DNA of 64,000 nt from positions 5,734,001 to 5,798,000 of the forward strand of contig BSWB01000008.1 in NCBI GenBank assembly GCA_033239125.1. Direction: 5' to 3'. Positions 47,821 through 59,518 of this stretch are shown here, in pieces (the first letter of the stretch is position 1; each line of letters begins with the position of its first letter). The notes under the pieces are model-generated. The model was not told where the DNA came from and did no database searches. It worked only from the letters and a program-made list of their open reading frames with translations. A program made the translations under genes and the position numbers. This DNA comes from Fagopyrum homotropicum. Its lineage: Eukaryota; Streptophyta; Magnoliopsida; Caryophyllales; Polygonaceae.

Positions 47821-48023
47821 AGTTTAGAAAAGGGTGTAGGAAGTTTGTTGTCCTCAGTTGACAACATCTCGCTTGCTGTCTCGGTCGGTGTCCGAGATGG
47901 TTGACCGAGATGTTCTTCAGATAAGAACATCTCGCTTGGTCCAGAAAGTGCCTCGGTCGAGGTACTGGAACTGGAACCGAAACTTGAATTTCTCCTCTCC
48001 TGGATCAGTTTCTCAATCTTAGC
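47821..48023 (-). other. E2 spacer at site of missing reverse transcriptase
   Basis: This replaces roughly 1.6 kb of reverse transcriptase and RNase H present in E3 and E0. It carries five or six CATCTCGG/CCGAGATG and CCTCGGTCGAGG half-sites, the counterpart of the palindrome cluster in the E3 protease-RT spacer (55540-55665). The deletion junction must lie near 47820. Confidence 0.75.
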
Positions 48024-50392
48024 TCATGGATCTGCTTCCAATGCCTTTAAGCTCCGTATATCTGCATCACAAGAAACATCTATACCTTCCTCCATTAAGA
48101 TAAAACTAATAACTCTTTCAAGAGGGTCATTAATAAGGATAGAGCTCACCAATTCTCTTGATTCTTCTTCATCATAGATGGTGAAGATATCATCCTCCAG
48201 CGGCTCTCCTTTCATTGCAGTAAGCAATGCAAACTCCACTTGATCACCGCCAATTTTTAATTTCAACTTGGCGTTCTTATAATCCACATTGCAACCCGAA
48301 GTTGCTAGAAATGGTCTCCCGAGAATGATAGGAACGGGATAATCTGCGGGTATGTCAAGTACAACAAAGCCTATTGGTAAATAGAAGTTAACTAACTTAA
48401 CGGGAATGTCTTCCAAAATGCCCACGGGATGGGTAATGGAGTGATCTGCCATGTACAACCTTATCTTCACCGGCTTGGGCTCCCCAAGTCCGATCATCAC
48501 ACATAGCTCCAGTGAGATGATGCTCACGCTGGCTCCTAGATCACACAATGCCTCACAAGTTACATCCCCAACTTGAATGGGAATGCAAAATGAGCCGGGA
48601 TCTTTCAACTTAGGTGGCATCTTCTCCTTCATGATTTGAATGAGTTCCGAAAATTTAGATGTCATCCTTACTTCTCCAAAGTCTTCCAGTTTCCTCTTCC
48701 TTGATAGAATCTCTTTCAAGAACTTCCCGTAGGCGGGCATCCCTAGAATAGCATCAAGGAAAGGGATGTTAATGTGTAGTTTATTCATCAAGTCAAGGAA
48801 CTTACCAAAATGCTTGTCTAGATGTGCTCTGGGACTCCACCTCGGGTGGTTTATAAGCAGGAGGTGGAACATAAACTTCAGATTTGTCCTTCGCTTTCTG
48901 GGACTCCACCTCGGGTGGCAACTCGACCGAAGTGTTCCTCGTCTGTATCTGGACCGAGGTGTCCTTCGTCTGCACTAGCACCGACCGAGGTACTGGATCT
49001 GTAGTTTTTAGTCCACTTCTCGTCGTTATTGCCATGATATGTCCCTTACGGTTGCTCTCTGTCCTTGCTGGGAGGTTCCCTGGATTCTTGGCGCTTCATT
49101 CACCTTATCAAAGAATTGTTGCTCTAAGACTTTTTGTGCCTTCGAAAATGAAGTCATAGACGTCTCCATGGCATTGAGCTTGATCAAGATGGCCTCCAAC
49201 ACTGCATCTTTTTTCTCTGGCTGGGACGAACTTGATACAGGCTCCTGGCTCTTCAACGGAGTAGAAGAAGAAGAAGAAGAAGGGTTAAAAGAATTATTAG
49301 AATTAGAATTAGAATAAGGGTTACCCGAATTTTGTTGATTAGATCTCCAATTGTTGTTGTTGGAGCCTCTATTGTTGTTGTAATTGTTGTTCCGAGACCC
49401 TTGGTTGTTGTTCCTTGACCCTTGATATCCTCCATCTTCCTTCTTCGTGTGAGCCACCAAAAGGTCCTTCAAATGCTTCACATCGTTCTTAAGGGAGATG
49501 AGTTGATTATCATTTGATGGAGCGTCTTGGAAATTAACTCTCTTAACTCCATTTTCGGCTCCTTGATGGGAATATTTCTCCATATGCAAAGCTTGCTTCT
49601 CAATGAACTCTCAAGCTTCGTCTATCGGCATGTCCATGAATGTTCCGGCGGAAAGTAGTTGAAGATTGAATTGAGTAGCTCCATCCAATCCCTTGAAGTA
49701 TATCTACAGCAACTCTATCTTTGGAATCCCATGATGTGGGCAATCCAATAGAACATCCTTGAATCTCTCCCATGACTTGGACAAACTCTCATTGTCCTTC
49801 ATGATGAATGATTTAATCTTCCCTCTCATTTCAGCGGTCTTGGAGGGGGGAAAGAACTTTGTTAGAAACTCCGACGTCATCTCTTCCCAAGTGTTGATCT
49901 TTCCGGGTGGAAGAGATTGATACCAAGTAAGCGCCCTGTCCTTCAAAGAAAAGTAGAAAGGCCTTAGCTTGTAGTTGTTGTTTTCCAGCCTTGAAGGTCT
50001 CAAGGTCTCCATCAGAATCTCGTAGTTTTGCAAATACTGATGCGGAGACTCCCTCTCTAAACCTCCAAACTGGCATTGGCGGATCATGGATAGAACTTGC
50101 GGTCAAAGTTCGTAATCATGCTTCGTTGGATCGCCTAGGTTGACTCCTGGACGCCTCACTTGTTGATTAGGGTCCATCCTCTGTCCTAGGGTTTGTGGAA
50201 TTCTAGCAAAAAGAACATCTCGGACAGGCATCCGAGGTGGATGTATCTCGGCCGCGGCAACTGGGACTAGGTCCTGCCTCGGTCGAGGATCTGGGATCGG
50301 TCGATGCAGAATCTGGGCTCTTAGATCGGCCATATCTGCTTCGATCTTTGCAGTTCTTGTGCGAGTCTGCTCTCTTTCTCGCTGCAACTTTT
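48024..50392 (-). pseudogene. E2 gag and protease, broken
   Basis: Minus strand, N to C: a truncated N-terminus (50387, with [18 protein letters not shown]); gag core with WYQSLPPGKINTWEEM and [18 protein letters not shown] (about 49860); Asn/Ser-rich tract (about 49435-49260) with no zinc knuckle; then protease [15 protein letters not shown] (about 48550) and [15 protein letters not shown]. Several frameshifts separate the pieces. CCTCGG-type signature phrases occur in the gag N-terminus (50215-50300) and before the protease (48835-48995). Confidence 0.88.
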
Positions 50393-51039
50393 AGCCAATT
50401 ACCCTAGAATCGCATAAAAAGCTTAGCCAATCATCATCTTTCCCACATCTTTCAGCCAATCACCCTAGAATCGCATAAAAAGCTTAGCCAATCATCATCA
50501 TGATAACAATAATCAAATATATGGGAAAGGAATGAATATTCGAACAAGTAAACCTTAGGAAAAAGGTCTCAATAATTGAATCAATTAATAACAAATCAGC
50601 GTTCCTCAAATTACAAATTGAACAAGACAACAAACAAAAAGGGAATCAAAGAAAGTCTTACAAACTCCCTCTAAAGCTAACTCCAAACTATGAATCCTTC
50701 CTTCCTTGATCTTCAATCCTTCTATCCTTCCTTCGAACCTTCAGAAAATACTCCAGAAATCTCCCTAATTAGGTGTGTAGAAGATGATCAAAAAGATGGT
50801 TGAATTGTGGAAAATCCAACCCTTTATATAGGAGAATTATCTTCCAAAGATAATAATATCTTAAAAAGATAATTTCCTATAAAATATATCCATATCTCTA
50901 AAATAGATCTCCCAAAAATAAGATCTTCCTTCTAGAAATCCAGCCTAAAAATATAAGATATCTTCTTTCCAAAAATAAAAGATCTCAGCCAAAAATATGA
51001 TCTCGGTGGCGGCAGGGTGTTCGCCTCGGTCGGGACGCT
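50393..51039 (-). repeat. Partial 5' LTR of E2, interrupted by E3
   Basis: Matches the right half of the E1/E2-family LTRs (compare 36440-37035), including a TATATAAAGG box complement at about 50821 and CCTCGGTCGGGACGCT at its end. The left half of the LTR, the primer site and the gag start are deleted at 50392. A stretch of about 65 bp at its left edge is duplicated. The remainder should lie to the right of E3, outside the window. Confidence 0.85.
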
Positions 51040-52712
51040 TGTTAGCATGAAATATTGTGATATTTTAGGCACGTTTTCTAATCGTATTTGATTCATATTG
51101 ATAGTCTTTGATTGAGCTTTGTGCATATGTGAGCTAGTATTGCCTATATTGTCGATATGGATGTCTACACGAGTTCTATGTTGATTATAGGTGATTTGGA
51201 GCTATTTCCGAACGGAATCGAGCAAAGGAGAGTTGAGTTGATATGTCCATAGATCGAGGACACCTTCTGGAAGCAATTTGGAGTCTTAGATTGAGGAATG
51301 CACGAATGAAGGCAAGAACCACGTTCTCACCCTAAATTACGGCCGTGGATTTTGAGTCAGAATTCGATGTTCATTCCAGGAGATATTACGGCCGTGGAAC
51401 TAACCGTAGTAGTTTCCACGCCCTAAATTACGGTCGCGAAAAGATTCCACGACCGTGATTTTGGCGAATCTTTTCGCCATGTTTCGAAGCCACGATCTTT
51501 TGAAGATTGGGCCGGGCCGACATTTTGCCCTGCATTATAAAATAGACGGATGAGGCAAGATTCCGTCACCTCGCTTACGACCTTTCAACCCTCGCTTAGC
51601 GGCAAAACGCAAAAACCCTCATCTTGGAGGTAATTTGGAGATCTCATTGAAGATCAAAGTTCGTATTGAAGAGTTGCTGTTTGTGATCTTCGTGTTTGTG
51701 GAAGATCGAAGTTCTTGGAGGATTTTGCAAGAAGATCTCTCTTCTTGTTTAGGTTTGATTCAGAATCGGATTGACATCCCGTTTCTCTTCTTTCCTAAAG
51801 ATTGTGATTGCTTGGTCCGTTTTGAATCTTTGGATAAACACTTGTTCTTGATTGTGATTCTGAGATTCACTTGAAGATTATTGATAGTTCTTGAAAGTTT
51901 TCATCTTTTATCTCTTAATTCTTGAATCAATATCAATATGACAGTTATTGGCTAAAAACCCTTAACAATTCTAAGGTGAAGGGTTGATAGTTGTGGCTTA
52001 GATGATGATAGATCGATCGTAAACAGATTAGACCCTGAGAGTTAGAGAATTATCGCCGACAACCCTAAATCACGGGCTGTTCTTGAGTTCCACGACCGTG
52101 GAATCTCAAGATCCAACCGTAATTTCCCTAAGTCTACGAGCTTGCTTTTACCTTAATCTAAAGTTAAAGATTTGCTTTAGCTTAGCTTAGACTTGTCTTT
52201 TCTAGGTGGTAGTGAAGCCTCAACAACCTCTACCTTGATTGTGAGCCTCAACAACCTCAATCGGATAAGTTAGTCTTGATCTTTAGATTATAAGTTTGGG
52301 TATTTGATACTAATCCTTGCCTTAGAATCTTTCTATATTGAGCCTCAACAACCTGTATAGGGAGTGTCTTTTAGGTGAATTACATAAGGTTTTTGGAACC
52401 TCAACCGTACGATTACCTTACATTAGTATACCCTTGCATATCTCGACTCTGTCTTTATATCATTAGTATATCTTGAATCAATTGCCACAGCTGGATACTT
52501 GGATCTTTAGGATTGTTGTTTTCCCGATAATTTGCAAACTCCCATATTCACTTGCTTGATAACCTGCGATCGAGTTCGTTCCACCCAAATCCCTGTGTTC
52601 GATACTCTGGAATTCTTGCTAATCTACGTCGATCCGTACACTGCGGGTTCGCTTGCTTGATTCTAGTTTTATAAATTTAAAGCTTATTTGCACACACCTC
52701 TAGGGGCGAACA
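51040..52712 (+). repeat. 5' LTR of E3
   Basis: 1,673 bp, TGTTAGCATG to GGCGAACA. It contains signature palindromes and half-sites at about 51330-51470 and 52065-52125, a TATA box at 51536, and CCGTACACTGCGGGTTCG near the end. The 79-aa frame at 51635 is duplicated in the 3' LTR and has no recognised domain. Confidence 0.95.
51536..51543 (+). promoter_or_regulatory. TATA box of the E3 5' LTR promoter
   Basis: TATAAAAT, downstream of the palindrome cluster and about 1.28 kb before the gag-pol start. The identical sequence is in the 3' LTR at 62920. Assignment is by motif and position. Confidence 0.65.
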
Positions 52713-52718
52713 AGTTTT

Positions 52719-52736
52719 TGGCGCCGTTGCCGGGGA
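52719..52736 (+). other. Primer-binding site of E3 (tRNA-Asp type)
   Basis: TGGCGCCGTTGCCGGGGA, six bases after the LTR end, identical to the E0 site. Confidence 0.95.
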
Positions 52737-52813
52737 TTTGGCTTCGTCCGAATCCGGTAGCCGGTTGTCAAGCTTGGGAGCTTGCTCTCGTTATTTGATT
52801 TTTCTTTGAGTGC

Positions 52814-55800
52814 ATGCGCAGGTCTAGGAACACCGAAGATCTCTTACCCCTTGATCAAGAGCTAGAGAAAACCTTGAGGCAAAAGCGCAAGGAAAGGAAG
52901 ATGGCTGAAGAAAACGAGCACAATCTTCAAACTAAGTTGGCAGAGAAAGAAGCTCAACTCCGATGGAATGAGACTCTCCTCCAGGATGAGATGGATCGTC
53001 ATCAAACTCAAGTTAACGGTCTACAAGACATGATCGTCCAAATGAAGATAAAAATGAGCGATCTTGAAGATAAGGTGGGCAAGAAGTCCTCGAGAAGGAG
53101 AACAAGGTCTAGAAGAAGAAACCACTCATCCACCGATGATAGTGATTCTTCCATGCCTCCGCTAGAAGAGATTGATCCCACGATCAATATAAATCCTTTC
53201 AATCCACAAGGAGCTGCTAACCGCCGCATTCCACCTAGGAACGCGAGGGTCGAACGTGTGGATAATGAGCCGACAACTCTTGGCCAGCGGATGGATCCGA
53301 CACAACAACCACGCCGCTTAGGTGTGAATTTTGATGCTGAAGATGTACAAGGGTTTAGCTTTAACCCTCAAGTTATCACTCTTGTTCGCCAAAGTCAGTT
53401 TGGCGGTACAAGCGCTGAATCTCCACACCAACACTTGCAAAACTTTGAGTGTATGATGGAGACGATGAGACCGAAGAGCGCTACTACCAATAGCTATAAG
53501 CTCAAACCTTTCTTTTTCTCCTTGAAAGGGAAAGCGCTATCTTGGTACCAAGCTCTTCCTAGTGGGAAACTAGAAACATGGGAAGACCTCTCCGCAGAGT
53601 TTCTCACCAAATTCTTTCCGCCATCCAAAACGGCGGAACTTAGAGGTAAGATTAATGCTTTTTCTATGAGACCTAACGAAAGTTTGTTTCAATCTTGGGA
53701 AAGGTTTCAGGATTTGCTCTTGGATTGCCCTCATCATGGCATATCCAAGCTTGCCTTGCTGGAGATTTACTACAAAGGGCTGGATGCGGGAACGCAATTC
53801 AACCTCCAATCCCTCTCATGTGGAACGTTCATGGACATGAGAGAAGATGACGCTTGGGACTTCATTGAGAAGCAAGCAAGAGTCATAGAGAAGTATTCCC
53901 ACCGGAAAGTGGAGGGAAATCGTGTGGAGCAAGGAGCAAAGCTCACACATGAAGCTCAAAATCAGATTTTCTCCCTCAACAATGAGATCAAAGAGTTGAA
54001 GGAGACTATCAAGACCAACTTCCCAAAGCAACAAGAGAAGGATGTTGGCTATTTGGGCAACAACAACGGCGGTGATAACACCAACCGCAACAACAATAAC
54101 CGGAACAATAACCGGAATAACAATTGGAATGGAAACAACAACAACCGGAACAACAACAATTGGAACAACAATCGGGGTTCGAACAACAACAATTGGCGCT
54201 CCAATCAACAAAATTCCGGTAACTCCTATCCTTCCAATTCCAATTCACTAACTCCACCCTCTTCTTCCTCTACTCCTTTGAAAAGCCAGGGGCAATCATC
54301 AAATGGACGAAACAATACGGGAAAGGAGAAGCCGGACCCCATGTTGGAAACAATCTTGGGAAAGCTTCAAGGGTTGGAGAACCGCATCATCAAGGTTGAT
54401 GATCAAATTTCTAAGGTTGACAAAGCTCAAAAGGTTTTGGAAAACCAAATGTTCAACCATGCGGAGGAAGTTCCTAGAAATCAAGGGAAACTTCTAGGAA
54501 AAACGGAGGACAACCCTAAGGGAAGGGTAATGGCGATTACAACTAGGAGCGGAGTGACTACCACCGATCCGCAGCCTACGTTCGTTGAAGTCCCCGTAGA
54601 GAAGGGCAAAGAAAAGGGGAAGGAGAAGGAAGACGTCTATGTTCCTCCTCCAGCTTTCAAACCTCCCCTACCGTTCCCTCAATCTAGAGCGCGAGCGCGC
54701 CTAGATAAACAATTTGGTAAGTTTATAGAACTCATGAGCAAGCTGCATATTAATATACCTTTCATTGATGCCATTGTAGGTATGCCGGCTTATGGCAAGT
54801 TCTTGAAGGAGCTCCTCTCTAACAAGAGGAAGCTAGAAGATTTTGGTGAAGTCAAGATGAGTTCGGATTCTTCGGATCTCATCAAGACTATGAAGGAGAA
54901 AATGCCCCCAAAGCTGAAAGATCCGGGGTCATTTTGCATTCCCATTGGAGTGGGAGAGGTCACATATGACGCTTTATGTGACTTGGGAGCAAGTGTGAGC
55001 ATCATACCACTTGCATTGTGCAGGAAGATCGGTTTAGGCGACCCTAAACCGGTGAAGATGACGTTATACATGGCGGATCGATCCATTACTCGCCCCGTCG
55101 GCATTGTAGAAGACGTCCCGGTCAAGCTAGGCAAGTTCTTTGTTCCCATTGATTTTGTCGTGCTTGACATTCCTGCGGATAGTCCGGTCCCGATCATACT
55201 CGGAAGGCCGTTTCTTGCAACTTCTGGCTGCATGGTCGATTGCAAGAATGGGAGGCTCGCTTTTGATATTGGGGAAGAGAAAGTAGAATTCGTTCTTTCC
55301 ACTCTAGTGAAGGAGCCAATCTTTGATGAGGATATTTACAATGTCCAAGACGAAGAAGGTTTATCTAGGGAAGAGGTAAGTGCAATTCTCTTTAACGATC
55401 CTTTGCAAAAGGTTATTACTATGAGTCTAACCGATGTAGGAGAAGAGGAAGAGTGCAAAGAGGAAATTAAAGCCTTAGGAGCACAAGAAGAGATGTATGA
55501 AGTGGAGTTTGAGAAACTCCACGATGAGGCTGAAAATACTCGAATCCACGGTCATACTCTGTATTCCACGACCGTGGATTCCACGACCAAAATCAACCTC
55601 CATTCCAGAGGATATTACGGCCGTGGAACTCCAGAGGAGACCGTAATTTTGGCCGTGGAAGATGGTGATCGGCATACTTCTTCAACTTCTTCTAATTCTT
55701 CTCCAAACCATCCAACCTCCTTAGAAACTTCTAAGGAAACATCGGAAGCTCCTCAAGGATCATTGGAAGCTCCGAAAGCAATGGAACTCAAACCACTTCC

Positions 55801-58687
55801 TACTCATCTAAGGTACGCTTTTCTTGGATCTAATTCCACCTTCCCGGTTATCGTTAGTTCCGAATTAAGCATAGATGAACATGAACAGCTCATGATTGTC
55901 CTTAGGAAACATAGAAAAGCCATAGGCTATACTATTGAGGACTTAGTAGGAATTAAACCCTCCCTATGCATGCATAAGATACTAATGGAGGAGGACTTTA
56001 GAACTTCAAGACAACCTCAAAGGCGGTTGAATCCGACCATGAAGGAGGTTGTCAAGAAGGAAATTCTTAAACTTCTTGATGCAGGTATCATCTATCCTAT
56101 CTCCGATAGCAAGTGGGTGAGCCCAGTTCAAGTAGTTCCGAAGAAGGGAGGAATGACAGTCATCACCAATAAGAACAACGAACTCATTCCTACCCGAACT
56201 GTAACTGGATGGCGAATGTGCATAGACTACCGCAAGCTCAACAATGCAACGCGGAAGGATCACTTTCCATTGCCATTCATCGATCAAATGCTTGAAAGGT
56301 TAGCACAACATTCATACTTTTGCTACCTTGACGGCTATAGTGGTTTCTTTCAGATCCCGATACATCCGGATGATCAAGAGAAGACCACATTCACGTGCCC
56401 TTGGGGTACGTTCACTTATAGGAGAATGCCGTTCGGGCTTTGCAACGCCCCAGCCACCTTTCAACGGTGCATGATGGCCATCTTCTCCGAATATGTAGAG
56501 GAAATCATGGAAGTCTTCATGGACGACTTCTCCGTTTACGGTTCCTCTTTTAACGATTGTCTTTCTAACCTTTCTCTTATTTTGCAAAGATGTGAAGACA
56601 CTAACCTAGTTCTTAATTGGGAGAAGTGTCAATTCATGGTTAAGGAAGGAATCGTGTTAGGTCACTTAGTCTCTAGTAGAGGGATAGAGGTAGACAAAGC
56701 TAAAATAGAGACCATAGAGAAACTTCCTCCCCCAATTTCGGTGAAGGGAATAAGAAGTTTCCTAGGACATGCTGGATTTTATAGACGTTTCATTCAGGAC
56801 TTTTCTAAGATATCAAAACCTCTCACTAATCTATTGATGAAGGATGCAGTTTTTGAGTTTTCACAGGAATGTCTAGATGCGTTCAACACCATTCGGCAAG
56901 CTCTAATTTCAGCACCCATTATCCAACCCCCGGATTGGACTCTCCCTTTCGAGATTATGTGTGATGCTAGTGACGTAGCCATTGGAGCTGTTCTTGGGCA
57001 ACGAAAGGAAGGACGAACCCACGCCATATACTATGCTAGCAAGACGCTAGACGAAGCCCAGCTCAACTACGCCACTACGGAAAAAGAGTTTCTAGCCATT
57101 GTCTACGCTATTGACAAGTTTCGCTCTTATCTTGTAGGTGCAAAGGTGATTATCTACACGGATCATGCTGCGATCCGGTACCTCCTTGCAAAGAAAGACG
57201 CGAAGCCAAGGCTAATTAGATGGATTCTTCTCCTACAAGAATTCGATCTTGAGATCCGCGACAAGAAAGGCTCGGAAAATTCTGTTGCGGATCATTTGAG
57301 TCGTCTAACACATCTAGAGGACGACCATTTACCCATTGATGACTCCTTCCCGGACGAACACCTACATATCATAGAGGAGTGCATCAAGGTAATCTCCAAA
57401 GGTAACGAACCATGGTTTGCTGATTTCGTTAACTATTTGGTTTGCCAGGAGATACCACCCGGACTGTCATACGCACAAAGGAAGAAGTTCTTCAAGGACG
57501 TCCGAGAATACCATTGGAACGAGCCTCTCCTCTTCAAGAGAGGTCCGGATGGCATCATCCGGCGATGTGTGCCGGAAGATGAGATGCAAAGTGTCATCCG
57601 TCATTGTCATTCACTACCTTGTGGAGGACACGCTAGTTCGAACAAAACTAGCGCAAAGGTATTGCAATCTGGATTCTATTGGCCTACTTTATTTAAAGAT
57701 GTGCAATCCTTTGTTTCTTGTTGCGATGCTTGTCAAAGAACAGGCAATATCTCTAGGAGGAACGAGATGCCCCTCAACAACATCCAAGAGGTGGAGATTT
57801 TCGACGTTTGGGGAGTCGATTTCATGGGACCATTCCCTTCTTCTTGTGGAAACCAATACATACTATTGGCGGTAGATTACGTCTCTAGATGGGTCGAAGC
57901 AATTGCCTCTCCCACAAATGATGCCATGGTGGTGGTCAAGTTCTTCAACAAGACCATCTTTCCGCGATTCGGGACGCCAAGGACGATCATTAGTGATGGA
58001 GGTTCTCACTTCATAGCCCGTCGCTTTGAAGCTCTTCTAACCAAGTATGGGGTTACTCACAAGATCGCCACCCCTTACCATCCACAAACGAGTGGACAAG
58101 TTGAGATCTCAAATAGGGAGATCAAGGGAATTCTAGAGAAGACGGTTTCAAGGACTAGGAAGGATTGGTCCTTGAAACTAGATGATGCATTATGGGCATA
58201 CCGGACTGCATACAAGACTCCCATAGGAACCACACCATACAACCTTGTGTATGGGAAGTCTTGTCATTTGCCGGTAGAGCTAGAGCACAAAGCGTTTTGG
58301 GCTATCAAATGGCTGAATTTCGGCATGAAGGAAGCGGGAGAGAAGCGTCTCCTAGACATCAACGAGCTGGATGAACTCCGTTTGAACGCCTATGAAAACG
58401 CTAAGATCTACAAGGAAAGAGCAAAGCGTTGGCATGATAAGCATATCATTCCAAAGGACTTCCAAGAAGGAGATCAAGTCCTCCTCTTCAATTCGAGACT
58501 TCGCCTCTTTCCAGGTAAGTTAAAATCTCGTTGGACTGGACCTTTTCTAATTAAGCGTATTTTCCCCCATGGTGCAGTTGAAGTATGGGGTGAAGCTAGT
58601 GGAAGTTTTAAGGTGAACGGCCAACGACTCAAGAAGTACTCGCCGGAACTCCAAGCTGAGGAGTTTGCACCTACCGCACTCGAATAA
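52814..58687 (+). CDS. E3 gag-pol polyprotein, 1,957 aa, intact
   Basis: One uninterrupted frame encodes all retrotransposition enzymes. Gag: a coiled-coil-like N-terminus rich in Glu/Lys/Arg (about 1-95), then the core with [13 protein letters not shown] and [18 protein letters not shown] (about 230-285). An Asn-rich tract (about 412-470) stands where a zinc knuckle would be expected. Protease: [11 protein letters not shown] with catalytic Asp at about 723. Reverse transcriptase: [30 protein letters not shown] and FMDDFSVYG (first Asp about 1237). RNase [15 protein letters not shown] (Asp about 1384). Integrase: [11 protein letters not shown] and CDACQ zinc region, then Asp 1669, Asp 1728 and Glu 1764 (D-59-D-35-E pattern). 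No chromodomain. All key residues are present, so activity is plausible. The protease-RT spacer (about 905-975) carries the family palindromes in several frames. Gag and pol share one frame, so no frameshift is needed. Confidence 0.97.
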   Translation: MRRSRNTEDLLPLDQELEKTLRQKRKERKMAEENEHNLQTKLAEKEAQLRWNETLLQDEMDRHQTQVNGLQDMIVQMKIKMSDLEDKVGKKSSRRRTRSRRRNHSSTDDSDSSMPPLEEIDPTININPFNPQGAANRRIPPRNARVERVDNEPTTLGQRMDPTQQPRRLGVNFDAEDVQGFSFNPQVITLVRQSQFGGTSAESPHQHLQNFECMMETMRPKSATTNSYKLKPFFFSLKGKALSWYQALPSGKLETWEDLSAEFLTKFFPPSKTAELRGKINAFSMRPNESLFQSWERFQDLLLDCPHHGISKLALLEIYYKGLDAGTQFNLQSLSCGTFMDMREDDAWDFIEKQARVIEKYSHRKVEGNRVEQGAKLTHEAQNQIFSLNNEIKELKETIKTNFPKQQEKDVGYLGNNNGGDNTNRNNNNRNNNRNNNWNGNNNNRNNNNWNNNRGSNNNNWRSNQQNSGNSYPSNSNSLTPPSSSSTPLKSQGQSSNGRNNTGKEKPDPMLETILGKLQGLENRIIKVDDQISKVDKAQKVLENQMFNHAEEVPRNQGKLLGKTEDNPKGRVMAITTRSGVTTTDPQPTFVEVPVEKGKEKGKEKEDVYVPPPAFKPPLPFPQSRARARLDKQFGKFIELMSKLHINIPFIDAIVGMPAYGKFLKELLSNKRKLEDFGEVKMSSDSSDLIKTMKEKMPPKLKDPGSFCIPIGVGEVTYDALCDLGASVSIIPLALCRKIGLGDPKPVKMTLYMADRSITRPVGIVEDVPVKLGKFFVPIDFVVLDIPADSPVPIILGRPFLATSGCMVDCKNGRLAFDIGEEKVEFVLSTLVKEPIFDEDIYNVQDEEGLSREEVSAILFNDPLQKVITMSLTDVGEEEECKEEIKALGAQEEMYEVEFEKLHDEAENTRIHGHTLYSTTVDSTTKINLHSRGYYGRGTPEETVILAVEDGDRHTSSTSSNSSPNHPTSLETSKETSEAPQGSLEAPKAMELKPLPTHLRYAFLGSNSTFPVIVSSELSIDEHEQLMIVLRKHRKAIGYTIEDLVGIKPSLCMHKILMEEDFRTSRQPQRRLNPTMKEVVKKEILKLLDAGIIYPISDSKWVSPVQVVPKKGGMTVITNKNNELIPTRTVTGWRMCIDYRKLNNATRKDHFPLPFIDQMLERLAQHSYFCYLDGYSGFFQIPIHPDDQEKTTFTCPWGTFTYRRMPFGLCNAPATFQRCMMAIFSEYVEEIMEVFMDDFSVYGSSFNDCLSNLSLILQRCEDTNLVLNWEKCQFMVKEGIVLGHLVSSRGIEVDKAKIETIEKLPPPISVKGIRSFLGHAGFYRRFIQDFSKISKPLTNLLMKDAVFEFSQECLDAFNTIRQALISAPIIQPPDWTLPFEIMCDASDVAIGAVLGQRKEGRTHAIYYASKTLDEAQLNYATTEKEFLAIVYAIDKFRSYLVGAKVIIYTDHAAIRYLLAKKDAKPRLIRWILLLQEFDLEIRDKKGSENSVADHLSRLTHLEDDHLPIDDSFPDEHLHIIEECIKVISKGNEPWFADFVNYLVCQEIPPGLSYAQRKKFFKDVREYHWNEPLLFKRGPDGIIRRCVPEDEMQSVIRHCHSLPCGGHASSNKTSAKVLQSGFYWPTLFKDVQSFVSCCDACQRTGNISRRNEMPLNNIQEVEIFDVWGVDFMGPFPSSCGNQYILLAVDYVSRWVEAIASPTNDAMVVVKFFNKTIFPRFGTPRTIISDGGSHFIARRFEALLTKYGVTHKIATPYHPQTSGQVEISNREIKGILEKTVSRTRKDWSLKLDDALWAYRTAYKTPIGTTPYNLVYGKSCHLPVELEHKAFWAIKWLNFGMKEAGEKRLLDINELDELRLNAYENAKIYKERAKRWHDKHIIPKDFQEGDQVLLFNSRLRLFPGKLKSRWTGPFLIKRIFPHGAVEVWGEASGSFKVNGQRLKKYSPELQAEEFAPTALE
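54050..54200 (+). repeat. Asn-codon-rich (AAC/AAT) tract in E3 gag
   Basis: Imperfect runs of AACAACAAC with Arg and Trp codons, giving many NNNN and RNNN phrases. A similar tract exists in E2 gag. Opposite-strand frames here, rich in Val/Ile or Cys, are by-products. Confidence 0.85.
55540..55665 (+). repeat. Signature palindrome cluster in E3 pol spacer
   Basis: Within 125 bp: ATCCACGGTCAT, TTCCACGACCGTGGATTCCA, ATTACGGCCGTGGAAC, CCGTAATTTTGG and CCGTGGAA. The CCGTGGA phrase is read in different codon frames (acc-GTG-GAt and ggc-CGT-GGA), so the repetition is at the DNA level and not the protein level. Confidence 0.85.
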
Positions 58688-59518
58688 GTGCGAGATTGGT
58701 CTAGCTACGGACCTTAAACAAAGCGCTTCTTGGGAGGCAACCCAAGGTATTGCATTCTCGTTTTTGTTTTCGATTCATAGTTTAATTTAGAATAGAAGTT
58801 TTTGCTTTATTTTGCCTCGATTTCTTCCGGTATGTTCGTGTTTTTTTGGTTGTAGGGTCGATGGAAAAGGAGAAAGGAGGGATAACATCGAAAAGAAGTG
58901 ACGAAATTTGGACTTTGAAGCTTTACAGAAGGTTCCACGGTCTAAATTACGGTCGCCATAGCTACAGTGGCCGTAATTCTCAATGGCCTGTGAAAAATCA
59001 TCAAAATTACGGGTCCGTACATTTCCACGGCCGTGGAATGCCCCGATAGACCGTGATTTTTGAAAATTTACCTGCGAGTATAAAAGCCACACTTCATCAC
59101 AAAAACACCACAATTCCTCCCCAATTCCACGACCTAAATACCGAAAACCCGCAGCTTCTCCCAAATCTTCGTTCTTTAATCGTTTTCAACGATTCTTCGC
59201 TCTAAACTGCAGCAAATCCAACCAAGAACAGGATCCAAGCAACAAATCGAGTGGAAAACGATCAACAAACCCGCATTTTGGATTTTTCAATCCGAAAAAG
59301 AGGTTATTTCCTTCTCTTCGATTCTAGTGGATTTGGTTCGTTTTTGCCATAGACTTTTAGGAAGAACTGATAAAGATTGGAAGAAATTAGATTAGGACTG
59401 CTTGTTGTGGTGAGATTGGGTGAATTTGCTGAGATTCACAAGATTCTGTCTAAAATTACGGTCTCTAGAGGTTCCACGGCCGTGGTTTTCGAAGAACAGA
59501 CCGTAATTTTGAACAGAA
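58688..59518 (+). other. E3 spacer between gag-pol and second ORF
   Basis: It holds the conserved hairpin and candidate intron at 58729-58855, then palindrome half-sites at 58933-59055 and 59455-59512 (for example TTCCACGGCCGTGGAATG at 59022). The region 59060-59450 looks like a leader. Short frames here lack domains. Confidence 0.75.
58729..58855 (+). other. Conserved hairpin abutting a candidate 109-nt intron
   Basis: Hairpin CTTGGG (58729-58734), loop AGGCAA, CCCAAG (58741-58746). The right arm is followed directly by GTATTGC, so AAG|GTATT is a good 5' splice site. A T-rich stretch ends TTTTTTTGGTTGTAG|GG at 58855, a good 3' splice site. The hairpin, the flanking AAGCGCTT and the GTATTGC are also in E2 (46541-46575, minus strand). 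Confidence 0.5.

Noticed and set aside
47029..47904. Plus-strand frames across the E2 integrase
   Set aside because: They oppose clear integrase motifs on the minus strand and have no domain of their own.
51635..51874. 79-aa frame in the E3 LTR, repeated at 63019-63258
   Set aside because: It is duplicated only because both LTRs are copies. It has no recognised domain, and the T/C difference inside it does not test coding constraint.
53816..54257. Long minus-strand frames rich in Val/Ile or Cys, resembling membrane or cysteine-rich proteins
   Set aside because: They are the complement of the Asn-codon tract of E3 gag. The composition follows from AAC repeats and no independent signal supports a gene.
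54790..55302. 170-aa minus-strand frame inside the protease region
   Set aside because: It lies wholly within the well-supported gag-pol frame on the other strand and has no domain.
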